Assembly: GCF_050271975.1 (NCBI RefSeq) | Contig: NZ_CP189850.1 | Coordinates: 248,001-312,000 of the forward strand | Length of the DNA stretch: 64,000 nt | Source of the DNA: Litorimonas sp947503715 | Lineage (GTDB): Bacteria; Pseudomonadota; Alphaproteobacteria; Caulobacterales; Maricaulaceae | Direction: 5' to 3' | Shown: positions 43,361 through 50,707 of the stretch, in pieces | Layout of the letters: each line of letters begins with the position of its first letter | How positions within the stretch are numbered: position 1 is the stretch's first letter | The notes under the pieces: generated by a model | The model's input: only the letters and a program-made list of their open reading frames with translations | Told to the model about the DNA's origin: nothing | The model's database searches: none | Made by a program: the position numbers and the translations under genes

Positions 43361-44923
43361 ATGATAAAGTCACAAATCAAGTCAGAACTTTTCTTCGGTA
43401 TTGTTGCCAAAATAGGTACTGATATCGAATCAGCTATACAGGTACTGCAGGATGAACTTGAAGACTACGGATACAATCCAGTGGTTGTAAAAGTTACCGA
43501 AGCCCTTTCTCAGTCAAATGTTCGAAAATTCATAACTAAACCGATTGATAAACAATCATTAGAAACGCGTTACAATACATCAATCGAAGCATGTAACGAA
43601 CTTAGATCGAAATTAGGTAACGATGTAATGGCAAAGCTGGCCATTAATCAAATTATTACAGTGAGATCAAAAAACTTAAAAGAAAAGCCAACTGCATATA
43701 TAATCCGGCAAATCAAACGAACTGAAGAAATAGATATTTTACGAAGCACGTATGACGACAAGTTTGTACTCTTGTCATGCTACTCTCCCACCTCATTAAG
43801 ACGGGAATTTTTATCTAAGAAGATAGCGGAAAGTCATCACGATATTAATCAAAATGCATATACGTCGAAAGCCTCTGAGTTAATTATTATTGATGAAAAT
43901 GAAGATGGAAATAAATTTGGACAAAGAGTTCGCGAAGCTTTTCCAGAAGGAGATGTAATTGTAAACTCAACCACTAAGCAGTCAGCAGAGAAAACCGTAA
44001 AGCATTTCTTAGAAGTATTTTTTGGAAACCCAGAAGTATCTCCATCAAATGATGAATACGGTATTTACATGGCTTTCTCTGCTGCGCTTCGCTCCACGGA
44101 CCTCTCAAGGCAAGTTGGAGCAGCTATATTTTCTGATAAGCTTGAGATCATTTCCCTTGGATGTAACGAAGTCCCAAAATTTTCCGGAGGCACCTATCTA
44201 CAAGACGATACCGATGCATCTGGAGAAGATGGAAGAGACTCAGCTGTTGGGTATGATGCAAATGCTCAAATAAAAATGCATATTGCCAGAGATGCTGTCA
44301 AACAGATCAGCAAAATAGTAGGTAACGAACTGGAATTAAAGGACGAAAATAATAAAATCAACTTAGACAAAATGTTGAATGACGAATTTGTTGATGAATT
44401 AATTAAAAAGCATGTTGAGAATAAAGCTGGAGATTTAAGAGAGCTATTACTCATGGATATAACTGAGTTCGGCAGAGCTGTGCACGCTGAAATGAATGCT
44501 CTTACTGATGCTGCACGATTAGGAAAGGCGACAAAATTTGCTACTTTGTACTGCACGACATTTCCTTGCCACAACTGCGCGAAACATATCGTTGCTTCTG
44601 GGATTCATCGTGTCGTCTATATTCAACCCTACCCAAAAAGCAGAACTGATAGATTGTATCCTGATAGCATCGCAATTGATCCGAAACACAAGCCCAACGA
44701 CAAGGTGATATTTGAGTCACACACAGGCATTGGCCCCAATATATATTCGAGAATATTTAAAAGAAATAAAATGAAAGATGCTGCAGGAAATGTGCTTCGT
44801 TGGAACAAACAAAATGCACATCCAAAAGTCTCAATACTTAATATTGGATATATAACTAATGAGGCTGTTCAAAATGGTGAGCTAGCGAAAAGTTTGAAGT
44901 CATTGTCAGACAATAAATCTTAA
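43361..44923 (+). CDS. Anti-phage dCTP deaminase-like protein
   Basis: A 520-residue two-part protein. Residues 1-~220 resemble the kinase-like N-terminal region of defence dCTP deaminases (FFGIVAKIGTDIESAIQVL, then VLLSCYSPTSLRREFL). The C-terminal part is a zinc cytidine deaminase fold with HAE at 375-377 (GRAVHAEMNAL) and PCxxC at 402-406 (FPCHNC). Members of this family deplete dCTP on phage infection, as shown for E. coli systems. The gene is strongly AT-rich (about 37% GC sampled) against 58-60% in argF, so it is probably transferred. No good ribosome site precedes ATG 43361. It stands alone, as such defence genes usually do. Confidence 0.8.
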   Translation: MIKSQIKSELFFGIVAKIGTDIESAIQVLQDELEDYGYNPVVVKVTEALSQSNVRKFITKPIDKQSLETRYNTSIEACNELRSKLGNDVMAKLAINQIITVRSKNLKEKPTAYIIRQIKRTEEIDILRSTYDDKFVLLSCYSPTSLRREFLSKKIAESHHDINQNAYTSKASELIIIDENEDGNKFGQRVREAFPEGDVIVNSTTKQSAEKTVKHFLEVFFGNPEVSPSNDEYGIYMAFSAALRSTDLSRQVGAAIFSDKLEIISLGCNEVPKFSGGTYLQDDTDASGEDGRDSAVGYDANAQIKMHIARDAVKQISKIVGNELELKDENNKINLDKMLNDEFVDELIKKHVENKAGDLRELLLMDITEFGRAVHAEMNALTDAARLGKATKFATLYCTTFPCHNCAKHIVASGIHRVVYIQPYPKSRTDRLYPDSIAIDPKHKPNDKVIFESHTGIGPNIYSRIFKRNKMKDAAGNVLRWNKQNAHPKVSILNIGYITNEAVQNGELAKSLKSLSDNKS

Positions 44924-44959
44924 CCCCGCATTTATAAAAAACATAATCCCCACTTATCC

Positions 44960-45190
44960 CAACCCCCTTATATTCAAACTCGTTCCTTCGGATATGGGAC
45001 AGGAGAGAGTCGACCTCTTCTCTGATACCGGGGGACGGTGTGCCTATGGGTTCGGGTTAGTCTCCGGGTCCGGGGGCCGGATTTCGAGCGCCTGACCACC
45101 TGAAACGGTGGCAGTCCAGTAAGGCCGTTATCCGTCACGCACTGCCGCAGGGCTTTGTGTATTTGTTTTCAACAATTACACGAGGAGTGA
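44960..45190 (+). ncRNA. Candidate structured RNA upstream of a 36-codon ORF (unassigned)
   Basis: A GC-rich stretch after the AT-rich gene. Stems visible: GGAGAGAG (45002-45009) with CTCTTCTCT (45015-45023), a perfect CCACC-TGAAAC-GGTGG hairpin (45096-45111), GACGG near 45034 with CCGTC near 45132, and GCAGT/ACTGC around 45111-45144. The layout could be a riboswitch-like leader or a small RNA such as 6S. Core motifs of cobalamin, glycine, TPP and ykkC switches were looked for and not found. Confidence 0.3.
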
Positions 45191-45191
45191 A

Positions 45192-45302
45192 ATGAGCTTA
45201 TGGCTCAATCCGCTTCGATCTTTGCGTAAAACACTTATTTATTTGGTTTCCATCGCGGAGACCGACCCTGCGGACGTCCTGCCTTTTACCGGACAAACGT
45301 AA
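45192..45302 (+). CDS. Small ORF (36 aa) with strong ribosome binding site, unknown
   Basis: ATG 45192 follows CGAGGAGTGAA, a strong Shine-Dalgarno at normal spacing. The 36-residue product begins MSLWLNPLRSLRKTLIYLV and ends TDPADVLPFTGQT; the first part is an amphipathic, basic, hydrophobic stretch. It lies directly behind the structured stretch at 44960-45190. It may be a leader peptide or a small membrane protein. No homologue is recognised, so reality is uncertain. Confidence 0.4.
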   Translation: MSLWLNPLRSLRKTLIYLVSIAETDPADVLPFTGQT

Positions 45303-45355
45303 TCTTTGGCAGTCGCTGGATCGGCTGTGAGCGATGACGCTTGTTCAATCAACAC

Positions 45356-45474
45356 TGTCATCCCGCACAAGCCCGTCAGGGCGCTGATGCGGGACCTGAC
45401 GTCTACACGACGCCGGTTGCGTCACATACACGATAGGTCCCGCATCTCCGGCTTTGCCTGCGTGCGGGATGACA
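45356..45474 (-). repeat. ~119-bp palindromic repeat element, copy A
   Basis: Outer arms TGTCATCCCGCAC (45356-45368) and GTGCGGGATGACA (45462-45474) are perfect 13-bp complements. Inner arms GATGCGGGACCT (45386-45397) and AGGTCCCGCATC (45435-45446) are perfect 12-bp complements. This matches a pair of REP-like hairpins. Its reverse complement aligns along most of its length with the copy at 46130-46234. Confidence 0.8.
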
Positions 45475-45516
45475 TCGAAAGCTAATCTCATATTACACTT
45501 AATCGAAAGACCCACC

Positions 45517-46059
45517 ATGCCCCGCAATACACCCTCCACCCTCGAACAAATTCGCCTTCAATTCGCCCGCGAGAAACTCAAACGCGAGGCCGCGCTGGCC
45601 GAGCGGGAAGCGCTTCGTTTGGAGGCGGAACGTCCCGAAGCGGAGGACGAAGAATTTTTCAATCTGGAACGGGATCTGAAACCGCTCTCGCCGCTGGATG
45701 AGCTGAAAATGTGTGAATATATGGACAAGGGTTTTGTCCGCCGGGAATTCGTCAAAACCTATGTCGAGGGCTATGAGCCCTATGACAATCATGTCGGGAT
45801 TTGGTTCATGGAGGGCGGTCTCAAAATTATTCAGAAAGTCATGAAAGCCGGACCGGAGATGTGGGACGCGATTGGCTGCGAGGCGGATTTGAATGAATGC
45901 GGGCAGTACCTGCTGCAAGAGAAGTTCAAAATCCACGTGCCCGGCTGGGCCACGCGCCGGATTGTCGAGGGTTACAGACATCGGAAAGATGTGCCCGATT
46001 GGGTGGCGGATTTGGAAGTTCTGTTGGAGCGCTATGCGAGCGGGGCGTGGGTCGCATAG
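45517..46059 (+). CDS. Hypothetical protein flanked by inverted repeat elements
   Basis: A 180-residue soluble protein, not recognised. Residues 5-45 form a highly charged helix (QIRLQFAREKLKREAALAER), followed by a globular part with EFVKTYVEGYEPYDNHVG, IWFMEGGLKIIQKVMKAGPE and IHVPGWATRRIVEGYRHRKD. ATG 45517 gives MPRNTPSTLEQI; the frame is open 21 codons upstream but that part lies next to the repeat element. GC content is normal for the window. It is bracketed by two inverted copies of a ~110-bp palindromic element. Function unknown. Confidence 0.7.
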   Translation: MPRNTPSTLEQIRLQFAREKLKREAALAEREALRLEAERPEAEDEEFFNLERDLKPLSPLDELKMCEYMDKGFVRREFVKTYVEGYEPYDNHVGIWFMEGGLKIIQKVMKAGPEMWDAIGCEADLNECGQYLLQEKFKIHVPGWATRRIVEGYRHRKDVPDWVADLEVLLERYASGAWVA

Positions 46060-46129
46060 CGTCTGCAAGGCGGGTCGGTGGGTCGATTGGGAGGGTGGCG
46101 CCTTTGTGTTCCCGCGAAATATTTCTCAG

Positions 46130-46234
46130 TGTCACCCCGCACGCAACGCAGTGGAGATGCGGGGCCTATCGTTTTCAGAACGCGAGTTTGAGAGCGTAGA
46201 CGTTAGGTCCCGCATCCACTGGTGTCGGATGACA
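46130..46234 (+). repeat. ~105-bp palindromic repeat element, copy B (inverted relative to copy A)
   Basis: Begins TGTCACCCCGCACGCA and ends GTCGGATGACA, with inner GAGATGCGGGGCCTATCG and GTTAGGTCCCGCATC. Read on the plus strand it follows the reverse complement of 45356-45474 with scattered mismatches and a shorter middle. The two copies enclose the hypothetical gene 45517-46059. Confidence 0.8.
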
Positions 46235-46254
46235 ATTTGTGGGTAGCGCTTAAT

Positions 46255-47178
46255 CTAACGAATAACGCGCGGAATCAAATTACCGTCTGAATCATACCGG
46301 ATCGGAATCTCTTCCCCCGTATCGGGATGCACGTAATAGGGTTCGCTCTCGATAATCGAAATCGCGTCACCCGCTTGGCCCGTGCGGTAGGCACCGAGTT
46401 CTTCATCCGTGGGCAGCTCTTTCCCGAGGCGGTCCCCCATGTCGAGCTGGCTGGGCGCGGCGACGATAGTCTCAGACGGGAGTTCGAACGGGATGGGTTG
46501 CGAGAGCGGGGCGTTTTGGATCGGCGCGCCGATCTGGTCATCGGCCTGCGGCGCGCGGGTCAGGAAATCGGGGAGCTGGCGTTGCGGCGGGGCAGAGGCC
46601 AACTGCTCTGTCGTTTGGGGCATATCGGCGATGCGGGCATAGGAGATCACTTGCCGTGTGCCGCGTGTCGTCGCCGCGATTTCCGCCGCGCGTTTCAGCT
46701 CGGCTTCAGTCCGCGCGACGCCCATCAGGTAGACGATCCCGTCATGGGTCTCGACGTTGAAATTGCGGGCTTTGACATATTTATCGACGGTCAGGCGGGT
46801 ACGGACGGATTTCTCCAACACGCCGTCCTTCGTATTGCGAATGAAGGATTGCTTGCCCTTGATCAGGATTTCATTGCCAACCTGCTCCACACCCGGGGCG
46901 GACCAGGCAATGCGCGTGGCCTCGATCTTGTCCTGCTGCGTCGGGACATTGCCGGAGAGGAGGACGACGCGCTCAGCCACTTCCACATCGACGCCGGAAA
47001 GTTTGAAATCATGGGCCCGGTTCATGCGCGCTTCGATCACGCGGCCTGCGTTCACATCGCGCAGGGAGCCGGCGAAACTGCGTTCGTCGCCTTTCTTGAA
47101 ACCTGCCGTGGCGACAGCACATCCGGTCAGTGTCGTCGCGAGAAGGAGCGTGGTCGTGAGTTTTAGGAACTTGGTCAT
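46255..47178 (-). CDS. BON domain lipoprotein (transport-associated, OsmY-like)
   Basis: A 307-residue exported protein with signal peptide MTKFLKLTTTLLLATTLTGC (lipobox LTGC). Two BON domains follow: one with VEVAERVVLLSGNVPTQQDK near residue 70 and one with SVRTRLTVDKYVKARNF and HDGIVYLMGVARTEAEL near residue 140. BON domains bind membranes or lipids and help keep the envelope stable. A Pro/Gln-rich C-terminal tail of ~110 residues ends in YVHPDTGEEIPIRYDSDGNL. The gene lies 34 bp after yraN on the same strand. Start at ATG 47178; ATG 47184 is equally possible. Confidence 0.88.
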   Translation of the reverse strand: MTKFLKLTTTLLLATTLTGCAVATAGFKKGDERSFAGSLRDVNAGRVIEARMNRAHDFKLSGVDVEVAERVVLLSGNVPTQQDKIEATRIAWSAPGVEQVGNEILIKGKQSFIRNTKDGVLEKSVRTRLTVDKYVKARNFNVETHDGIVYLMGVARTEAELKRAAEIAATTRGTRQVISYARIADMPQTTEQLASAPPQRQLPDFLTRAPQADDQIGAPIQNAPLSQPIPFELPSETIVAAPSQLDMGDRLGKELPTDEELGAYRTGQAGDAISIIESEPYYVHPDTGEEIPIRYDSDGNLIPRVIR

Positions 47179-47212
47179 GCGCAAGACTTAGCCAAACATG
47201 GTGAACGAGGGG

Positions 47213-47599
47213 TTACCAATCCCCGCGAAAAGCGTGTGCAGAATATGAAACCTTGGACAGGGGCCGCACGCGCCCTTCGATTACGGCGAGGTCGAAACGG
47301 ATTTCGAAATCCGGTGGCAGGTCGGTGAAGTTGCGGTTCACCCAGATTTCGGCGGCGGCCATGAGACGGCGTTCATTACTGGCGGTGACGAGATCGTCGC
47401 GGGTGGGGAGTTTTTCGCGCTGTTTGACTTCGACAAAGGCGATGATTTTGCCCTTGATCGCGATGAGGTCGACCTCCCCCTCCGACGTTTTGAACCGCTG
47501 GTCGAGGAGTTTCCAGCCGCGGAGGCGGAGGTAGCGGGCGACATGGTCCTCGGCCTTGCGGCCTTCGGCTTCTCGTTCCTGTCGCGTGCGGGTCGTCAT
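47213..47599 (-). CDS. yraN: YraN family (UPF0102) putative endonuclease
   Basis: A 128-residue protein of the restriction-nuclease-like fold. The core is HVARYLRLRGWKLLDQRFKT, then GEVDLIAIKGKIIAFVEVKQ with the D-(E/Q)xK acidic/basic active site, and SNERRLMAAAEIWVNRNFTD. The family binds Holliday-junction-like DNA in some bacteria but no clear role is proven. ATG 47599 overlaps the rsmI stop by 4 bp, the usual rsmI-yraN coupling; upstream extra codons of the open frame are not homologous. Confidence 0.9.
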   Translation of the reverse strand: MTTRTRQEREAEGRKAEDHVARYLRLRGWKLLDQRFKTSEGEVDLIAIKGKIIAFVEVKQREKLPTRDDLVTASNERRLMAAAEIWVNRNFTDLPPDFEIRFDLAVIEGRVRPLSKVSYSAHAFRGDW

Positions 47600-48474
47600 T
47601 TGAGTGTGAGGGCCAGCGCATAAACATCGCGCTTCGCCCAGCCGGATTGCTCGGCGATCGCGGCACTCGCGCGTTTGACGCCGTGTTCGGGAATGGCGCC
47701 ACGCAGGGCGGTGGTGACACGGGCCTCGTCCCATTCCGCGTTACCATCGGGTGGCCCGATAAGCAGGACGATCTCGCCGCGCGGCGGGTCGTCGGTGACG
47801 GATTGGAGAAGCTCGGACGCCGTGCCGTGGCGAGCTTCCTCATAGCGCTTGGTCAACTCGCGCGTCAGGACGAGATCGCGCTCGCCGAGCGTGGCGGCGA
47901 TGTCGGTGAGGCAGGCTTTGATGCGCGGGCCCGTCTCGAACAGGATGAGCGTGGCGCGGATATCGGCTAGCTCTCGCAGGGCCTTGGTCCGCGCGGCGGG
48001 TTTGGGCGGGAGGAAACCCGCAAAGAGAAAGCGGCCCGAGGGGAGGCCGGATTTGACTAAGGCGGCCAGCGGCGCGGAGGCGCCGGGCAGCGGGATGACG
48101 TCAATCCCTGCAGCGACAGCTGCGCGGACGAGCTTGAAACCGGGATCAGACACGAGCGGCGTTCCTGCGTCCGAGACTAATGCCACGGACTGGCCCTCTG
48201 TCAGCCAGCCGAGGACCTGCGGAATACGGGCCGCCGCATTGTGGTCATGATAGGCTGTCAATCTGGCCGAAATGTCATAGGCGTCCAGCAGCTTTCCGGT
48301 CTGGCGTGTGTCCTCGGCGAGGATGCGATCCGCAGTCGAGAGCACGTCCAGCGCCCGCAAGGTGATGTCGCGCAGGTTCCCGATGGGCGTCGCGACAACA
48401 TAGAGTGCAGGTGCAAGTGAGGTCTGCGTTTCCCCTATCGGGTGTTGCGGGGACCGGACGGGCGGCTTAGACAC
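47596..48474 (-). CDS. rsmI: 16S rRNA (cytidine-1402-2'-O)-methyltransferase RsmI
   Basis: A ~292-residue SAM-dependent methylase that modifies the ribosomal decoding centre. It shows LYVVATPIGNLRDITLRALD near the start, ILAEDTRQTGKLLDAYDI, LVSDAGTPLVSDPGFKLV (SAM loop), and LPSGRFLFAGFLPPKPAART with FETGPRIKACLTDIAA. I put the start at GTG 48474, which has AAAGG upstream and leaves room for the divergent promoter of the lipoprotein gene; ATG 48501 is possible. The stop overlaps yraN by 4 bp. Confidence 0.92.
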   Translation of the reverse strand: MSKPPVRSPQHPIGETQTSLAPALYVVATPIGNLRDITLRALDVLSTADRILAEDTRQTGKLLDAYDISARLTAYHDHNAAARIPQVLGWLTEGQSVALVSDAGTPLVSDPGFKLVRAAVAAGIDVIPLPGASAPLAALVKSGLPSGRFLFAGFLPPKPAARTKALRELADIRATLILFETGPRIKACLTDIAATLGERDLVLTRELTKRYEEARHGTASELLQSVTDDPPRGEIVLLIGPPDGNAEWDEARVTTALRGAIPEHGVKRASAAIAEQSGWAKRDVYALALTLK

Positions 48475-48518
48475 GAGTGAACCTTTCGCGCTGCGGCGCA
48501 TTGAAAACTGGAGCAAAC

Positions 48519-49895
48519 ATGCCCGACCTAAAACCGTTTGGCTATAGCTTGAAACTCGCGCTGATGAGCGTTTGCGTGATCGCGGTCTCGGCCTGCACGA
48601 CAACGCAGCCGCCCGCGCCGACCAATCAGGGCGGCGGTCCGGTTGTCGACTATCCGTCGCAGCCCGCTATCCCGACGCCGACGGACACCGAAACGCCGGA
48701 TGAGGTCGTCAAAGATCGTGACGAACCTAAGGAAGTGGAAAAAGAGCCGGACGTCGCCGATGCAGGCCCCTATTTCAACAATCGCGAAGGTCTGACACCG
48801 CCGCACATGGAAGGACGTGACACGAAACGCCTCGCCGTGCTTCTGCCGTTTTCGACCAGCTCCTCCCGTCTCGCGCAGGAAGCGCAATCCATGTACCGCG
48901 CGGCGGAACTGGCCGTTTTCTCGCGTTCTTCACCGGATGTGCTTCTGATCGCATTGGACACCAAAGGCACGGAAGACGGCGCACGCTCTGCCACACGGGC
49001 TGCGATTACGGCTGGGGCGGATGTCATTCTTGGCCCGATCATTGCGGCCAATGTAGATGCGGCGTCCCGCGAAGCCCGGCGGGCGAATATTCCCGTCATT
49101 GCATTCTCGAACGACCAACGTGTGGCGGGTAACGGTACCTATCTAATGTCCTTCCCGCCCGAAGCCGAGGTTGAACGTATCGTCGATTATGTCGCCAGTA
49201 CAGGCACGACACGCTTTGCCTATTTAGGACCAAATGGAGCCTATGGGGACCGCGTGCGCAACGCCTATAATAATCGCGTCAGGGAGATTGGCGGCGAGAT
49301 CACGGCAGCTGAATCCTACACGGGTAACGATATCTCCGTCATGCAGACACCCGCGCAGAAACTGGCGGCGTTTCATGCAGAAGGCGAAGAGCTTGCCGAA
49401 CGCAGTGGCGGGACCACGCCGATGAGTTTTGAAGCGATCCTTCTTCCCGAAGGCGGAACCGCGCTCCGCTCCCTCGCGCCGCTCTTACCCTATTACGAGG
49501 TCGATCCGGCCGATGTGCAATTTATGGGGACGTCCCGCTGGGCCGACCCTGACACAGTCCGCGAACCCGCCCTGAGCCGCGGTATCTTCGCCGGACCGGA
49601 TAAGGACGCGCAGCAGCTCTTCCTCGACACCTATGACCGGACATATGGCGAAACAGCCACGGGTCTCGCCAGCCTCGCCTATGATGCCGTCATGATGGGC
49701 GCCTATGTCGCCGATGGTGACCCGAAGCGACGCTATGACCGTGCGGAAAACCCGGAAGGCTTTTACGGTGTGGACGGCCTCGTCAGCTTTGATTCTGATG
49801 GTCGACCTGAACGCGGTCTGGCCGTTTACCAAATCCGCAATGGCCGTTTCATCGTTTTGGACCCCGCGCCAAGAAATGTGCTTGGTGGGAGCTAG
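48519..49895 (+). CDS. Penicillin-binding protein activator LpoA-like lipoprotein
   Basis: A 458-residue exported protein. The signal ends in the lipobox VSAC (GYSLKLALMSVCVIAVSAC), so it is an outer-membrane lipoprotein. After a Pro/Glu-rich linker (PTPTDTETPDEVVKDRDEPK) comes a two-lobe type I periplasmic-binding fold with TKRLAVLLPFSTSSSRLAQE, GADVILGPIIAANVDAASRE and DYVASTGTTRFAYLGPNGAY, the order of LpoA-type activators of PBP1a. It is divergent from rsmI, as is common for this gene. ATG 48519 follows GGAG at 5 bp; a frame starting 14 codons earlier is less likely. Confidence 0.9.
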   Translation: MPDLKPFGYSLKLALMSVCVIAVSACTTTQPPAPTNQGGGPVVDYPSQPAIPTPTDTETPDEVVKDRDEPKEVEKEPDVADAGPYFNNREGLTPPHMEGRDTKRLAVLLPFSTSSSRLAQEAQSMYRAAELAVFSRSSPDVLLIALDTKGTEDGARSATRAAITAGADVILGPIIAANVDAASREARRANIPVIAFSNDQRVAGNGTYLMSFPPEAEVERIVDYVASTGTTRFAYLGPNGAYGDRVRNAYNNRVREIGGEITAAESYTGNDISVMQTPAQKLAAFHAEGEELAERSGGTTPMSFEAILLPEGGTALRSLAPLLPYYEVDPADVQFMGTSRWADPDTVREPALSRGIFAGPDKDAQQLFLDTYDRTYGETATGLASLAYDAVMMGAYVADGDPKRRYDRAENPEGFYGVDGLVSFDSDGRPERGLAVYQIRNGRFIVLDPAPRNVLGGS

Positions 49896-49931
49896 TTGCA
49901 AATAGTTCTCATTTTTATACACAGTCGTTAT

Positions 49932-49946
49932 TGACAATCATTCGCA
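49932..49946. promoter_or_regulatory. Fur-type iron box upstream of bfd-bfr
   Basis: TGACAATCATTCGCA matches the 7-1-7 Fur consensus TGANAATNATTNTCA at all but one fixed base. It ends 19 bp upstream of the bfd start, so iron-dependent repression by Fur or a related regulator is likely. The exact regulator is inferred; alphaproteobacteria may use Irr or RirA as well. Confidence 0.55.
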
Positions 49947-49965
49947 TGTGCAACATATGAATGGG

Positions 49966-50163
49966 ATGATCCATTGCGTATGTAGACAGATCAACACGGC
50001 CAAGGTCGACCAAGCCGCCTCTTGCGGCGCAAAGACCGCCAATTGCGTGATGAAGTTCTGCGGCACCCGTTTTAATTGCGGACAATGCCGGACTTCTATA
50101 GACGACAGATTGCAGGCCGTGATTCCAACACTGGGTGAGGACAAACTTCTCGCTGCGGAATAG
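49966..50163 (+). CDS. bfd: Bacterioferritin-associated ferredoxin
   Basis: A 65-residue [2Fe-2S] protein that reduces the iron core of bacterioferritin to release iron. The four cluster cysteines are in MIHCVCRQ (CxC at 4 and 6) and NCGQC (near residue 38-41) after AASCGAKTANCVMKFCG. ATG 49966 gives the common start MIxCVC; GTG 49948 and ATG 49957 are open alternatives. It lies 21 bp upstream of bfr and shares its promoter and Fur-type box, as expected for a partner of bacterioferritin. Confidence 0.92.
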   Translation: MIHCVCRQINTAKVDQAASCGAKTANCVMKFCGTRFNCGQCRTSIDDRLQAVIPTLGEDKLLAAE

Positions 50164-50184
50164 GCCAATTCATTGGAGCTTAAA

Positions 50185-50670
50185 ATGCGTGGAAACCCGA
50201 AAACGATAGAAATTTTGAATGAAGCGCTCAAGAACGAGCTGACCGCCATCAACCAATATTTCCTACATTCCCGTATCCTCAAGGATTGGGGTGTTCTGAA
50301 ACTGGCGGCCAAAGAATATGAAGAGTCCATTGATGAGATGCATCATGCGGATTGGCTGATTGAGCGTATCCTCTTCTTGAACGGATTGCCCAATCTACAG
50401 GATCTCGGGAAAATCATGATTGGTGAGACCGTTGAAGAAATCATCGAATGTGATCTCAAACTTGAGCATATTGCGATACCTCTGTTGCGCGAAGGCATCA
50501 CGCATTGTGAAGAAGTCCGCGACTATGTCTCACGTGATCTGCTTGCGAAAATATTGACTAGTGAAGAAGAACATCTGGATTATCTGGAAACGCAACAGGA
50601 TCAAATCCGTCTCGTCGGCATCCAGAATTATATTCAGGCGCAAAGCGCCGGAGATGAAGACGAAGGTTAA
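50185..50670 (+). CDS. bfr: Bacterioferritin
   Basis: A 161-residue four-helix heme ferritin that stores iron and detoxifies Fe(II). The ferroxidase residues are seen: Glu in KNELTAINQY near residue 18, Glu and His in SIDEMHHADW near residue 51-54, Glu in LKLEHIAI near residue 94, and Glu/His in TSEEEHLDYL near residue 128. The Met in DEMHH is the heme ligand. GGAG precedes the ATG. It forms an operon with bfd and is convergent with hemW, separated by a palindromic stem-loop. Confidence 0.97.
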   Translation: MRGNPKTIEILNEALKNELTAINQYFLHSRILKDWGVLKLAAKEYEESIDEMHHADWLIERILFLNGLPNLQDLGKIMIGETVEEIIECDLKLEHIAIPLLREGITHCEEVRDYVSRDLLAKILTSEEEHLDYLETQQDQIRLVGIQNYIQAQSAGDEDEG

Positions 50671-50676
50671 GTGACG

Positions 50677-50701
50677 TGTTCCCGGGTCAAGCACGGGAAC
50701 A
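50677..50701. terminator. Palindromic stem-loop between bfr and hemW
   Basis: TGTTCCCG (50677-50684) pairs perfectly with CGGGAACA (50694-50701). There is no U-run after the stem on either strand, so it may be a weak terminator or a REP-like single hairpin. It lies between two convergent genes. Confidence 0.5.
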
Positions 50702-50707
50702 GCGAAA

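Noticed and set aside
45000..45150. 6S RNA, glycine or ykkC riboswitch
   Set aside because: A few short matches were seen but the conserved cores are missing, and the long closing stem of 6S RNA was not found.
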